The position numbers and the translations under genes are program-made. Under the pieces are notes generated by a model, which saw only the letters and a program-made list of their open reading frames with translations, was not told where the DNA came from and ran no database searches. 9,733 nt of DNA from an uncultured Blautia sp. (lineage in GTDB: Bacteria > Bacillota > Clostridia > Lachnospirales > Lachnospiraceae): contig CAKROE010000085.1 of the NCBI GenBank assembly GCA_934371915.1, forward strand, positions 1 through 9,733, in the 5' to 3' direction. This document shows positions 1 through 7,420 of this stretch, in pieces. The first letter of the stretch is position 1, and every line of letters starts with the position of its first letter.

Positions 1-940
1 AGATGCTATAACAGTCCCAATCCACATTTCTTCTGTTGAAGATACGCTGTTCATAGTCCTTGTTCAGTGGTATCAACGACTTGACTTCTTTCTCTGCTTC
101 CAGTATCTGTCTCTCTTTCTCCAGTCGCCTACGCTCTGCCTCTCTTGCTGCGCGTTCTTCTTCGTCATTCATCTCTCGCTCGATCTTCACTGGTTCTCCC
201 GTGAATTTCTTGTTTGGTGCCAACATCTGTATATTGTTCTGCACTCGTTTGAAATCATCAAATCGTGACAGATGCGTAAAGATATAGGTGAAGACCTCTT
301 CTCGCTTCTCCTCGTTGTTCCATGCGGCCACACTATCTACCAATGCAGCAAAGCTCGCATATATCAGTTTGCCGATACGTAGTTTGTATTCATTCAGATA
401 ATCTCTAATGTCATCCCTATATATCAGCAATGGCAGATGTTCGCACAGTCCCATAGCAATGGCATACGCTGCGTCTGGTCGTCCTTTTGCCAACACTGCT
501 GGTATCGATTTCTTCTCCCAACGTTCCAATAGTCGTAGCATATACATGAAGTCGTCTTTGTCATCAGGGAAGAAGGTCACCACTTGCTGGAAGTACTTGG
601 CGTATGCTTCCTCAAGGTCTATGTACAACCCCTTGGGCACATAGTCTATTTTCGGACGTTCCATACAACTTCTACGTCTGCGCACCTCGGCTGCTTCATC
701 CAGCTTTTTCTGATGAGCAAGGCGTTCTTCCTTGTCTCTTCGGACAGCCTCCAACTCTTTTTGAAACTCTGGTGTCTGCATAGTCTCTGCACACAGATGC
801 TTGCTTATAAGTCTTGACAGGTATTGCCGCCATGCCCTCCAGTTGCTTTCGTTCACGCAATCAGGGCAGGATATTCCTCGCAAACTCCATGTCCTTTCAA
901 ACAGGTCGAAGTCCCATTCGTAGGTTTTATTGTTGTTCAT
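1..940 (-). CDS. Unrecognised charged protein, C-terminus cut off by the window edge
   Basis: This open frame begins at an ATG at 940 and runs 313 codons without a stop to the left edge, so only the N-terminal part is present. I do not recognise the family. Visible features are a C-x2-C pair at residues 25 and 28 (ISCPDCVN) followed by a Trp-rich stretch (NWRAWRQY), which may be a small metal-binding knuckle. Helical, Glu/Lys/Arg-rich segments follow at about 57-95 and, very strongly, at 253-288, where a coiled coil is likely. There is no signal peptide and no membrane segment, so it is probably cytoplasmic. An in-frame TAA a few codons upstream fixes the start. The ATG overlaps the stop of the mini-ORF ending at 937 (ATGA), and qatD ends 73 bases upstream, so read-through from the qat operon is possible. 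Base composition is higher in G+C than the qat genes (28 of 60 in 481-540), which suggests it belongs to the host flank. Confidence 0.7.
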   Translation of the reverse strand, partial: MNNNKTYEWDFDLFERTWSLRGISCPDCVNESNWRAWRQYLSRLISKHLCAETMQTPEFQKELEAVRRDKEERLAHQKKLDEAAEVRRRRSCMERPKIDYVPKGLYIDLEEAYAKYFQQVVTFFPDDKDDFMYMLRLLERWEKKSIPAVLAKGRPDAAYAIAMGLCEHLPLLIYRDDIRDYLNEYKLRIGKLIYASFAALVDSVAAWNNEEKREEVFTYIFTHLSRFDDFKRVQNNIQMLAPNKKFTGEPVKIEREMNDEEERAAREAERRRLEKERQILEAEKEVKSLIPLNKDYEQRIFNRRNVDWDCYSI

Positions 941-1011
941 GATTGTCTTTTAATAAATGTGTGGGAATGGAATCGTTTTTTAGGAATGATACGTTTATAA
1001 CGTGTTGCCAT
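937..1011 (-). CDS. Possible 24-residue basic mini-ORF between qatD and the next gene
   Basis: The ATG sits two bases after the qatD stop. After 24 codons the ORF ends in a TGA that overlaps the ATG of the downstream gene (ATGA). The peptide begins MATRYKRIIPKK and has eight Lys/Arg residues out of 24. The exact fit between the two genes suggests a translational-coupling leader or a tiny gene, but an ORF this short can arise by chance. No family is recognised and no function is proposed. Confidence 0.3.
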   Translation of the reverse strand: MATRYKRIIPKKRFHSHTFIKRQS

Positions 1012-1013
1012 AA

Positions 1014-1706
1014 TCAGTGTTTCATCCTATTTATCAGACTTTTGAAATTATTGTGTACCTCAGTTTCTGACATATCAAGATACTCCAATGTGTGTTTGAT
1101 ATCACAATATTTGTTATAAGGCGCATCACTCTCTGTAAGTATTCTTTCCTTTGGTATTGCAGATAATACTTTTCTTCCGTTAGCCGATTTTGTCATGGCT
1201 TCGTTTACGGAGAAATAATACCCTGCTGAAACTATATTTGTTATCAATGATATGCCTCCTGAGTACCAATGAAAAATAACGTTTGGTATTCTGTACTCTA
1301 AAAGTAAACCAAGTAACTCTTTTTCTGCTCTTCGCGAGTGTACGCTTACAAGTTTACGGGTATCACCAGATATTTTAGAGAGGATATGTCTCAAATTTTT
1401 TATTTGAATGTCTTTCGAGTTTGAATATGCAGAAGAAAAGTCCAATCCTATTTCTCCTATATATGAAGTGGAATTAACGAGACTGTCAAACAAAGGCAAT
1501 TCGTTTTGTGACGTTTCTGCCAATTGTGGATGAAAACCTAATGACAAACGTATGTGTTTATATCCCACAACATGTCCTTTCCCCATTCTATAATGGCTTG
1601 GCAGATTTGTCATTCCTATAATTATATCCCCTTGGCGTTCTGCCTTATTGATATAATCAACAGGATTGGGCATCATATCATAATGGCAATGTGTGTCTAT
1701 TATCAT
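1014..1706 (-). CDS. qatD: QatD, TatD-like metal-dependent nuclease of the Qat anti-phage system
   Basis: This 230-residue TatD-family amidohydrolase is the fourth gene of the Qat defence operon. TatD enzymes are two-metal TIM-barrel hydrolases, several with DNase activity. The complete metal-ligand set is visible: HxH at H6/H8 (DTHCHYD), E85 in IGEIGLD, H123 in VSVHSRR, H146 in VIFHWYSGG and D194 in TESDAPY. The enzyme should therefore be active. It is somewhat shorter than housekeeping TatD (about 260 residues). Its ATG overlaps the qatC stop in an ATGA, indicating translational coupling. QatD is probably cytoplasmic, and its natural substrate in Qat defence cannot be read from sequence. 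Taken alone it could be called a plain TatD DNase. The operon partners make QatD the better name. Confidence 0.92.
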   Translation of the reverse strand: MIIDTHCHYDMMPNPVDYINKAERQGDIIIGMTNLPSHYRMGKGHVVGYKHIRLSLGFHPQLAETSQNELPLFDSLVNSTSYIGEIGLDFSSAYSNSKDIQIKNLRHILSKISGDTRKLVSVHSRRAEKELLGLLLEYRIPNVIFHWYSGGISLITNIVSAGYYFSVNEAMTKSANGRKVLSAIPKERILTESDAPYNKYCDIKHTLEYLDMSETEVHNNFKSLINRMKH

Positions 1707-3124
1707 ACGATTCCTGCTTTACCTTTGATTTCAGGAGTTCCTTTCTTCGCAATCCAAACTTTTACTTGCTGATATGAGTGTAACGCTAATGCCACATAAT
1801 CATCAAGTTCCTGTTTGTCACGTATTCCATTCATAAAGAGTTCTCTTCGGATGAGATTCGCATCCATTCGGTTCTTTATAAAATACAATAAGGCGTTGAA
1901 ATCATGAGTCCTTTTCTGATTATGTACATTCAGATTGTATTTAGTTCCATGCATTACATCCGTTCCAACATATTCTGCGGAATCCTGTCCTACAATATCT
2001 AATGCAACTCTTCTGTATAAACAAGGTAAACACATTCCGCAGTGCGTGATTTTTCTATTACGTATCACATGACTTGGCTTATCCCAATGACTGTTATGCC
2101 CTCTTTTGGCACACGAACATGATTTGTTGTACAATTGCCTTAAAATTGCACTTTTGTTGGCATCTCCGTCACAATCCTGCATCATGTCTGCCTTTGATTT
2201 CAGTCTGTATGGATTGTAAAAGGTATTGTTGATGCCGACCAAGTGCAGTGCTTCTTGTATTCGTTTGATAAATGTCGGGTGAGTAGTCCTTGTACTGCAA
2301 GCACTTCTGCGTCCACTATCTAAAGGAATATTTATCGATATTGTTCCATTTTCAGGTACTATTAATGGGGTATTTGGTGATATTTTATGAGCGACGTATA
2401 TTCCGGCGGCAAAGAACAACAAAGACCTTGAACGGAATGTGCTTTCTGATGGAGTCCCCTTTATATTCCATGACTTGGGTTTCAATCCTGCATTTAGCAA
2501 TACCTGTTCAAACTTGTTTTGGAAGATATTGTTATCTCTGCAATATCCTAAAATACTTTTTTGATCGCTATGTTCTTTACCCAATTCCATATGAGAAACA
2601 AGGAGTATCTTTTTGCCGGCAGACAACGTATTTGTTTCATCAATGAATCCGATTAAAGAATCCAAACCTCCTGAAAACAAAGCGACTTTTCCAAATTCTT
2701 GTTGACTGTAATTTCTTACATTTTTTGTCGGACTATATTCATATGGATTAGCTTGCACGAAACGAATATCCCAATTGTCTCCTGTAAGAAAACTTATGGC
2801 TCTATTGAATGCTTCACGTCCTTGATTCATTATGGCAAGATTGCTAACAGGAACATCTAACAACACCAAGTCTCGTTTCCAACCATCATCAGAATAAAGT
2901 AGACGATGTACAGCCCTGTCCACATTATATACAATCAAGGCCAATATTAGAAAGTCAAAAGCGACAGACGTCGTGTCTCGCGAAAACTCCCATAGTTGCT
3001 TTGGATTGAATTTTGTATCGACTGAGCGAATTTGTCCGTCAATTCCTTGGAAAGAAATAGTAAAAGTTCCAAATATTTCACTTATTCTTGACGGTGTATA
3101 ATTGATGTTTATTCTTGTTTCCAT
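1703..3124 (-). CDS. qatC: QatC, QueC-like 7-cyano-7-deazaguanine synthase homologue of the Qat system
   Basis: This 473-residue protein is built around a QueC-like PP-loop ATPase. QueC makes preQ0 from 7-carboxy-7-deazaguanine with ATP and ammonia. The PP-loop SGGLDS is at residues 151-156, FRSR at about 230 and a PENG motif at about 257 follow, and a zinc cluster is formed by CGMCLPC (Cys 362, 365, 368) with further Cys at 336 and 338. It is about twice the length of housekeeping QueC. Residues 1-145 are an added N-terminal region, and about 70 residues follow the zinc cluster. No other queuosine-pathway gene is present, so a role in defence, not tRNA modification, is expected. Its start lies inside the last codons of qatB (16-base overlap) and its stop overlaps the qatD start. 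From memory, QueC-like proteins of type IV CBASS attach a deazaguanine to a protein N-terminus. Similar chemistry on QatB is an inference. Confidence 0.93.
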   Translation of the reverse strand: METRININYTPSRISEIFGTFTISFQGIDGQIRSVDTKFNPKQLWEFSRDTTSVAFDFLILALIVYNVDRAVHRLLYSDDGWKRDLVLLDVPVSNLAIMNQGREAFNRAISFLTGDNWDIRFVQANPYEYSPTKNVRNYSQQEFGKVALFSGGLDSLIGFIDETNTLSAGKKILLVSHMELGKEHSDQKSILGYCRDNNIFQNKFEQVLLNAGLKPKSWNIKGTPSESTFRSRSLLFFAAGIYVAHKISPNTPLIVPENGTISINIPLDSGRRSACSTRTTHPTFIKRIQEALHLVGINNTFYNPYRLKSKADMMQDCDGDANKSAILRQLYNKSCSCAKRGHNSHWDKPSHVIRNRKITHCGMCLPCLYRRVALDIVGQDSAEYVGTDVMHGTKYNLNVHNQKRTHDFNALLYFIKNRMDANLIRRELFMNGIRDKQELDDYVALALHSYQQVKVWIAKKGTPEIKGKAGIV

Positions 3125-3855
3125 ATATCTAAGATTTCGGATGTTAATGAATCAAGATAATCTTTTCCGTCTTGGCTGTTGAAGTCGATTTGAGTCATTT
3201 CTTTGCTCAACTTCTCGTCCAATTCGTTATGCAACCATCCTCTGATTTCTTTTTTTATATCCTCAGGATTGCTACCTTTATCAAATATGTGACTTTGAAA
3301 CAATTCCGCCGAGTATTCCAATATATACTCCACCTCAAAGGTTATAATCCATTCACAAATATCATCTTCATTTGCATTTTGAAGCCTTTCTTCAATTTCT
3401 TGTCCATCTTTGCAATCCGACAAAATATCATTCAACACCTTATCCATAGCATAAGTTGCTGCTGCATCATCCATCGTGGAATCATTGTCTCCAATAATTT
3501 CATTCAGCAGCAACTCCTTAAAATCTTGTGGCGTTTTTGGCTTTTGTGCATCAGGTAAGTTGTTAACTCCTAAACTTGCTATAAGTCCATATTGCTTGAC
3601 ACCATTTAGGACGGAAGTCAATCTTGTAACAGCTCGTCCTCCTGCACGACCAAATGAACTGCCTCTACGACCGCCATGTCCGCCGTTACCGCCTCCCCGG
3701 TATAATCCATTACCAAGTGCCGTACCAAAGTTGCCTATAAATTTTGCATTTGACGTAGATTTATTTCCCGTTCCATTTGCAATGCTCGTCATGGCACGTT
3801 TAGTGGCTGTCCAGTTGGGAGTTGATTTTAAATTATGTGATTGTGATGTACCCAT
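3109..3855 (-). CDS. qatB: QatB, Gly-rich partner protein of the Qat anti-phage system
   Basis: This 248-residue protein has no enzymatic motif I can see. It starts MGTSQS, a hallmark I associate with QatB proteins. A low-complexity, basic, probably disordered N-terminal third follows, with a Gly/Arg-rich run at about residues 50-75 (YRGGGNGGHGGRRG). From about 105 onward it is acidic and helical (EWIITFEVEYILEYS at about 170-185) and ends at a Trp (DIWKQE). The identification rests on the MGTS start, the Gly-rich head and its place between qatA (2-base gap) and qatC (16-base overlap). QatB is thought to form a complex with the other Qat proteins, with its flexible N-terminus as a possible substrate of QatC. 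The latter is inference. There is no signal peptide, so the short hydrophilic head is not an export signal. Confidence 0.85.
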   Translation of the reverse strand: MGTSQSHNLKSTPNWTATKRAMTSIANGTGNKSTSNAKFIGNFGTALGNGLYRGGGNGGHGGRRGSSFGRAGGRAVTRLTSVLNGVKQYGLIASLGVNNLPDAQKPKTPQDFKELLLNEIIGDNDSTMDDAAATYAMDKVLNDILSDCKDGQEIEERLQNANEDDICEWIITFEVEYILEYSAELFQSHIFDKGSNPEDIKKEIRGWLHNELDEKLSKEMTQIDFNSQDGKDYLDSLTSEILDIWKQE

Positions 3856-3857
3856 GT

Positions 3858-5693
3858 TTATTGTTTTCGTATTTTTCGTTCAATAGCTTTTGTTAAAGAA
3901 TTACCTTTCGGCAAGGTTTCTATATAAGTGCGAATGTCATCAGTTAATGGTAGCATTCTGACAAAGAACACATCCGCTTTTGCGTCTATATTTTCTGTCT
4001 TCATATTATGAAACAATAACTTTAACCTATCTATATTACTATTTATCAATAGATTTCCGTCATCGGAATTAAGAATTCTCCAACAAGTCTCAGATTTTGG
4101 ATCTTGTCTTAGTCTCTCGTTTATCAAACGAATAATCATGTCTTTTTCCGAATCATCACAAGCATTAATTATACCAGGCAGTTCCCGTTTCATTACCCGA
4201 TTTGATTGTATAGAACACAATCTTTTGAATAACAGCATTACTTTATTTGTAACCAACGAGGCTATTGGTTTTTCATTCTTCAATGCATCGCGTGCTACCC
4301 AAAAGTAATTCTGTAGATTTATATCTTTCAGTGATGGTTCTGAACTTAGCCATTGCTTCAAATAGTCCGACGACCAGTTGTCTTTCCATTGTGGATTTTG
4401 GATTCCCTCTTCTGTTTTTGCTTCTTGTTCAACGTCTCCCAATGGCAAAATGCCCTCATTCGCATTTTGAAATTTATACAGTTCTTCAAACCGGGAATTA
4501 TACAACGTATTGTATTCCAATACCATAAGTTTGGTTAACACATCGGGACGAATATCCCTAAATCCTGCAACATCTGCTAATTCTTGGCGTACATATAAAG
4601 TATTCAAAAATCGTTTGAGTTGCCTTGGATTTCCATTCAAGAATTGCTTAATGATAGGAACGATTGGCAAACGATATTCTACATCATAAAAATCAATTCT
4701 TTGATTTTCTGGAACATCTGCCTTTATGTCATCTATATTGTATTTGGAATGTTTGTCTGTTTTTCTAAATTCCAAATATTTCTGATGTATTTCGTTGAAA
4801 TGAATCTCATTCAAATGATTTTTGCATAGAAGAAGCGTGATATATGTCTCTTGCTCATTGTCGGACAAACGTGGCAGTTTATATGGCAATTGAATAAGTT
4901 TCTCCAAATAGTCTGAAAACGGACTGGATATATCCTCTTTCTTCATTTGAATAGGATAATGCTGACTTATGGCATATTCAATTATTCGTTCATCCGCACC
5001 AATGACAAAAGCTGTTTTCTTTACATTCACAAACAACTTGACAGCCTCCAAACATCCGATAATTCTTTTTGGATCACATCTATCCAAATCATCAACATAG
5101 ACAATAACGGCTTTATAGCCCATGTCTTTAACCAACCCTTCAAAAAGTTCTCTGAAAGTGGCAATAAATTTTGAAGTATTCCCTTTTGTTACATCTTCAA
5201 GTAGGTTGTTATATTTATCTTTACCCGTTATCTTGTCTATGTCTTCCTTTTTAGGCAGCCATTTCTTCAGCCAATCAGGAGTCAGGTTGTCATATGCTTT
5301 TTTGAGAATAAAGACACCAACTTTCAGAAAGTCTATTCTTGCAAGTAAATCGTCAGCTCGTTCAAATACATCTTTCCGTGTGTTAATGTCTTTGTCAAGT
5401 GCTTCCAATATACTTTCTATCATTGTCAACTTGGTGGAGTCATAACTCTCAAACTGCCAACTATTGAAATAAACTTGAAGTATGCTGCTATGTTGCTCAT
5501 TTTGTTGTGACTCCTCCCATTCTTGTAATGACTGCTGAAGCAATAACATCAAACTGCTTTTTCCTGATCCCCAATTGCCGAACACTCCAATTGAGATAGG
5601 CAACATGGCATCATTCAATATAATCTTTTTAAGCAAGTCTGCATGAACTTGATAGCCTAACAGATCTTGTGTAGTTTCATTGTCTGACCACAT
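3858..5693 (-). CDS. qatA: QatA, KAP-family P-loop NTPase of the Qat anti-phage system
   Basis: This 611-residue KAP P-loop NTPase is the first gene of the Qat block. Walker A is GNWGSGKS at residues 39-46. The KAP hallmark FNSWQFE is at 76-82, Walker B is VIVYVDDLDRCDP at about 196-208, and a sensor-like segment VIGADERII follows at about 230-238. LPYKLP is at about 269-274 and the family motif GNPRQLKRFLN is at about 354-364. All catalytic positions look intact. Unlike eukaryotic KAP proteins, and some bacterial ones, I see no strong membrane pair inserted in the NTPase domain; residues 120-145 are amphipathic. The C-terminal 230 residues are helical and unassigned, and would suit partner binding. 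The start is supported by a typical KAP beginning (SDNETTQDLLGY) and by the AT-rich leader. It lies 40 bases after the LRR-TIR gene, with no promoter visible between, and 2 bases before qatB. Confidence 0.93.
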   Translation of the reverse strand: MWSDNETTQDLLGYQVHADLLKKIILNDAMLPISIGVFGNWGSGKSSLMLLLQQSLQEWEESQQNEQHSSILQVYFNSWQFESYDSTKLTMIESILEALDKDINTRKDVFERADDLLARIDFLKVGVFILKKAYDNLTPDWLKKWLPKKEDIDKITGKDKYNNLLEDVTKGNTSKFIATFRELFEGLVKDMGYKAVIVYVDDLDRCDPKRIIGCLEAVKLFVNVKKTAFVIGADERIIEYAISQHYPIQMKKEDISSPFSDYLEKLIQLPYKLPRLSDNEQETYITLLLCKNHLNEIHFNEIHQKYLEFRKTDKHSKYNIDDIKADVPENQRIDFYDVEYRLPIVPIIKQFLNGNPRQLKRFLNTLYVRQELADVAGFRDIRPDVLTKLMVLEYNTLYNSRFEELYKFQNANEGILPLGDVEQEAKTEEGIQNPQWKDNWSSDYLKQWLSSEPSLKDINLQNYFWVARDALKNEKPIASLVTNKVMLLFKRLCSIQSNRVMKRELPGIINACDDSEKDMIIRLINERLRQDPKSETCWRILNSDDGNLLINSNIDRLKLLFHNMKTENIDAKADVFFVRMLPLTDDIRTYIETLPKGNSLTKAIERKIRKQ

Positions 5694-5733
5694 AGTAACA
5701 GATTTTATTTGTGGGTATAAGCGTAAAGAAAAA

Positions 5734-7182
5734 TTATGAGTTTAACACGGTTTTTAGAAATTCATCCCGTCTTACCTCCCATATATTACCATTTTTGGAT
5801 GGTAAGTTGAACATCTTACATATTTGAGCTTTGAAATCGTTCAATAGACTTTTTGCATCATCGTTGTCAACTTTTATCGATATCTTGTCATTGGGCTTTA
5901 TCGCTCCGTCCATTTCTTTGAAATCAAATCCTTTAGTTAAGAAAGAACAAAAGTCTGTTTTCATAACCCATGCTGCTCCCATTTCATTAAGTGAAGCGTG
6001 ACTGCTGTAAAAATTTTTAGAGTGAACAAAGATGACGTACAGGCTGTGACCTTTGAACTGCTCTCGAAGTGTATCATATATGTCATTATTAAAACCGATT
6101 CCATATCCTTGAACAGAGCTACAAAACAACGTACTATCATCTAAGCCTATAAATTCCAACAGCCGAACTAATGCGTCCACAAAATATTTGTCCTTACTAG
6201 AGTGACTAATGAAAACTTTCAGTTTCTTTTGATTTTCCATAATATTCTTATTTGATTCCATTTCGTTATCTTCCATTCTTGAAAGGAGTATAGCATAAGA
6301 AGAACTTATATCGTTATAATTGTCTTGAAGCGTATAACCGTTACCTTTATTGTTTACATTTCGGAACTTAACTACGTCAGGGTCATCATTCCCAAATCTA
6401 TTAACAAACATAACACACGCATTGTTATACCAATCATGGTATGCTGTTATAGTCTCTTGATCATTAGGGGCTTTATGTAACTTTTCAAGGTAGTCAGCCA
6501 AAAGTTGTTGTGACTGTTTCTTACATTCTGTAGCTGTCATATTCTTTGTTTTGTTTTGACTGGTGTATATTTGATTCCAAAATATGTATGCAACATTTTC
6601 CCGTTTCGACAGAAGCTGTTGATACCGAATATTTACTTCTTTTAGTTTCTGAGGATGGGTATATGTATAAATGCCCTTCACCTTGGGTAGCGATGCCTGA
6701 GGTATGACTATTGTTTGTAACGGATTGTTCCCAAACCATAAATATTCCAAGTTTGATAAATCACCATATAACTCAATCGTTTTTATATCATTATTGCTCA
6801 CATTGAGTCTTTTGAGATTTTCCCAATCATTGAGACTGACCTTTTTTAGTTCGTTTCCTATCAAAATGAGTTGTTCAATTTTGGAACCAATGATTTCTTT
6901 GGGAATTGATAATATCGAATTATAACTTAGATTCAATATTCTTAGATTGGATAACTTAATCAGTTGAAAATTTATAACAGATAACTTGTTATTTGACAGG
7001 TCTAACAATCTGAGCCTTTTTAGAGCCTTTATTTTGGAAGGTATTTTCCCAATATTATTATTATGTAAAATCAATTTTCTGAGATTCCTGCATTGGTACA
7101 CATATTCAGGTATTTCTTCCAATTTTTGCCCAGACAAGTCCAATTTCGTTATTTTCAGCAAGTTTTTTCCTGTTTCAAGCAT
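5734..7182 (-). CDS. Leucine-rich-repeat protein with C-terminal TIR domain, probable immune NADase
   Basis: This 482-residue protein has three parts. Residues about 10-165 hold roughly seven leucine-rich repeats of the LxLSxNxLxxIP kind (KLDLSGQKLEEIP, LLDLSNNKLSVI, ILNLSYNSILSIP). Residues about 200-310 form a helical linker domain (AYHDWYNNACVMFV, RFGNDDP, NGYTLQDNYNDIS) of a type I associate with bacterial TIR proteins. Residues about 321-460 are a TIR domain opening with KVFISHSSKDK. The expected catalytic glutamate is E400 in SLNEMGAAW, so NAD hydrolysis or cyclisation is likely. No nucleotide-binding (NB-ARC, NACHT) motif is present, so this is not a TIR-NLR. The LRR part would sense or bind a ligand and the TIR part would act. 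The gene ends 40 bases before qatA on the same strand, which suggests co-transcription. There is no Shine-Dalgarno motif before the ATG. Domain calls are firm; the defence role is inferred. Confidence 0.85.
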   Translation of the reverse strand: MLETGKNLLKITKLDLSGQKLEEIPEYVYQCRNLRKLILHNNNIGKIPSKIKALKRLRLLDLSNNKLSVINFQLIKLSNLRILNLSYNSILSIPKEIIGSKIEQLILIGNELKKVSLNDWENLKRLNVSNNDIKTIELYGDLSNLEYLWFGNNPLQTIVIPQASLPKVKGIYTYTHPQKLKEVNIRYQQLLSKRENVAYIFWNQIYTSQNKTKNMTATECKKQSQQLLADYLEKLHKAPNDQETITAYHDWYNNACVMFVNRFGNDDPDVVKFRNVNNKGNGYTLQDNYNDISSSYAILLSRMEDNEMESNKNIMENQKKLKVFISHSSKDKYFVDALVRLLEFIGLDDSTLFCSSVQGYGIGFNNDIYDTLREQFKGHSLYVIFVHSKNFYSSHASLNEMGAAWVMKTDFCSFLTKGFDFKEMDGAIKPNDKISIKVDNDDAKSLLNDFKAQICKMFNLPSKNGNIWEVRRDEFLKTVLNS

Positions 7183-7201
7183 GTTTTAGACATTTTATTT
7201 A

Positions 7202-7209
7202 TAACTTTG
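7202..7209 (+). promoter_or_regulatory. Bacteroidetes-type -7 promoter box for a plus-strand transcript
   Basis: TAACTTTG matches the Bacteroidetes sigma-ABfr -7 consensus TAnnTTTG. It would place a start near G7215, exactly where the first hairpin of the structured region begins. No clear TTTG appears at the usual -33 distance; a T-run at 7184-7187 is closer than normal. The match alone could be chance in AT-rich DNA. Its position relative to the hairpins is what supports it. Confidence 0.45.
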
Positions 7210-7214
7210 TATTC

Positions 7215-7420
7215 GGTCGGCTATGGGAGGTAGCGACCTTAAACAGACTCTTGAATAACTTAGGGTGGACGTTATGAAGGCCAGAAAACCTGTACTTCGC
7301 TCGCAGGTGGAAGAACCAACTGCATCAACGGGCAACCAAGTGGATAAAGAGTGGGCTTTATTGCCAGACTCCTCTTGGCTCGCCACATTGTATCAAATAG
7401 TGTGGCGAGTATCATTTTAG
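7215..7420 (+). ncRNA. Candidate structured non-coding RNA antisense to the island genes
   Basis: The 229 bases between the ATPase and LRR-TIR genes contain a string of hairpins readable by eye. Pairings are 7215-7223 with 7231-7238 (GGTCGGCTA / TAGCGACC, one bulged base), 7255-7259 with 7271-7275 (ATAAC/GTTAT), 7288-7292 with 7304-7308 (ACCTG/CAGGT), 7331-7334 with 7362-7365 enclosing 7344-7349 with 7356-7361 (ATAAAG/CTTTAT), and 7379-7387 with 7401-7409 (CTCGCCACA/TGTGGCGAG). CCAAG at 7336-7340 could alternatively pair with CTTGG at 7374-7378. The plus strand is favoured because a -7 box lies just before the first hairpin and the last hairpin is followed by a T-rich tail. A transcript of about 205 bases would result. 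I recognise no known family: no RNase P, tmRNA, SRP or riboswitch core is evident. Alternatives are a long structured leader of the LRR-TIR gene on the minus strand, or a divergent 6S-like RNA. Confidence 0.5.
7379..7420 (+). terminator. Nine-base-pair hairpin with T-rich tail at the end of the candidate RNA
   Basis: The arms CTCGCCACA (7379-7387) and TGTGGCGAG (7401-7409) pair perfectly around a 13-base loop. On the plus strand they are followed by TATCATTTTAG, a modest U-tract. On the minus strand the same hairpin begins two bases after the ATPase stop codon but is followed by CCAAGAGG, with no U-tract. It could therefore end the plus RNA, protect the 3' end of the ATPase mRNA, or both. The tail is weaker than a classic intrinsic terminator. 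Confidence 0.5.

Noticed and set aside
1014..1706. Plain housekeeping TatD gene
   Set aside because: Its ATGA overlap with a QueC-like gene behind qatA and qatB places it in the Qat operon.
2290..2646. 118-codon plus-strand ORF opposite qatC
   Set aside because: It is a shadow of the QueC-like gene, whose PP-loop and zinc motifs are clear. The plus-strand product shows no domain.
3476..3886. 136-codon plus-strand ORF opposite qatB
   Set aside because: Its Pro/Arg-rich stretch is simply the complement of the Gly-rich coding of QatB, which has firm context support.
7195..7386. 63-codon minus-strand ORF between the LRR-TIR and ATPase genes
   Set aside because: It lies over most of the hairpin-rich region, has no recognisable domain or normal protein composition, and the base pairing explains this stretch better. 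It would read as a false protein over an RNA gene.
7183..7420. Retron msr-msd RNA or CRISPR-linked RNA in the structured gap
   Set aside because: No reverse transcriptase or Cas gene is in the window, the two ends of the region do not pair with each other as retron ends do, and there are no spaced direct repeats.
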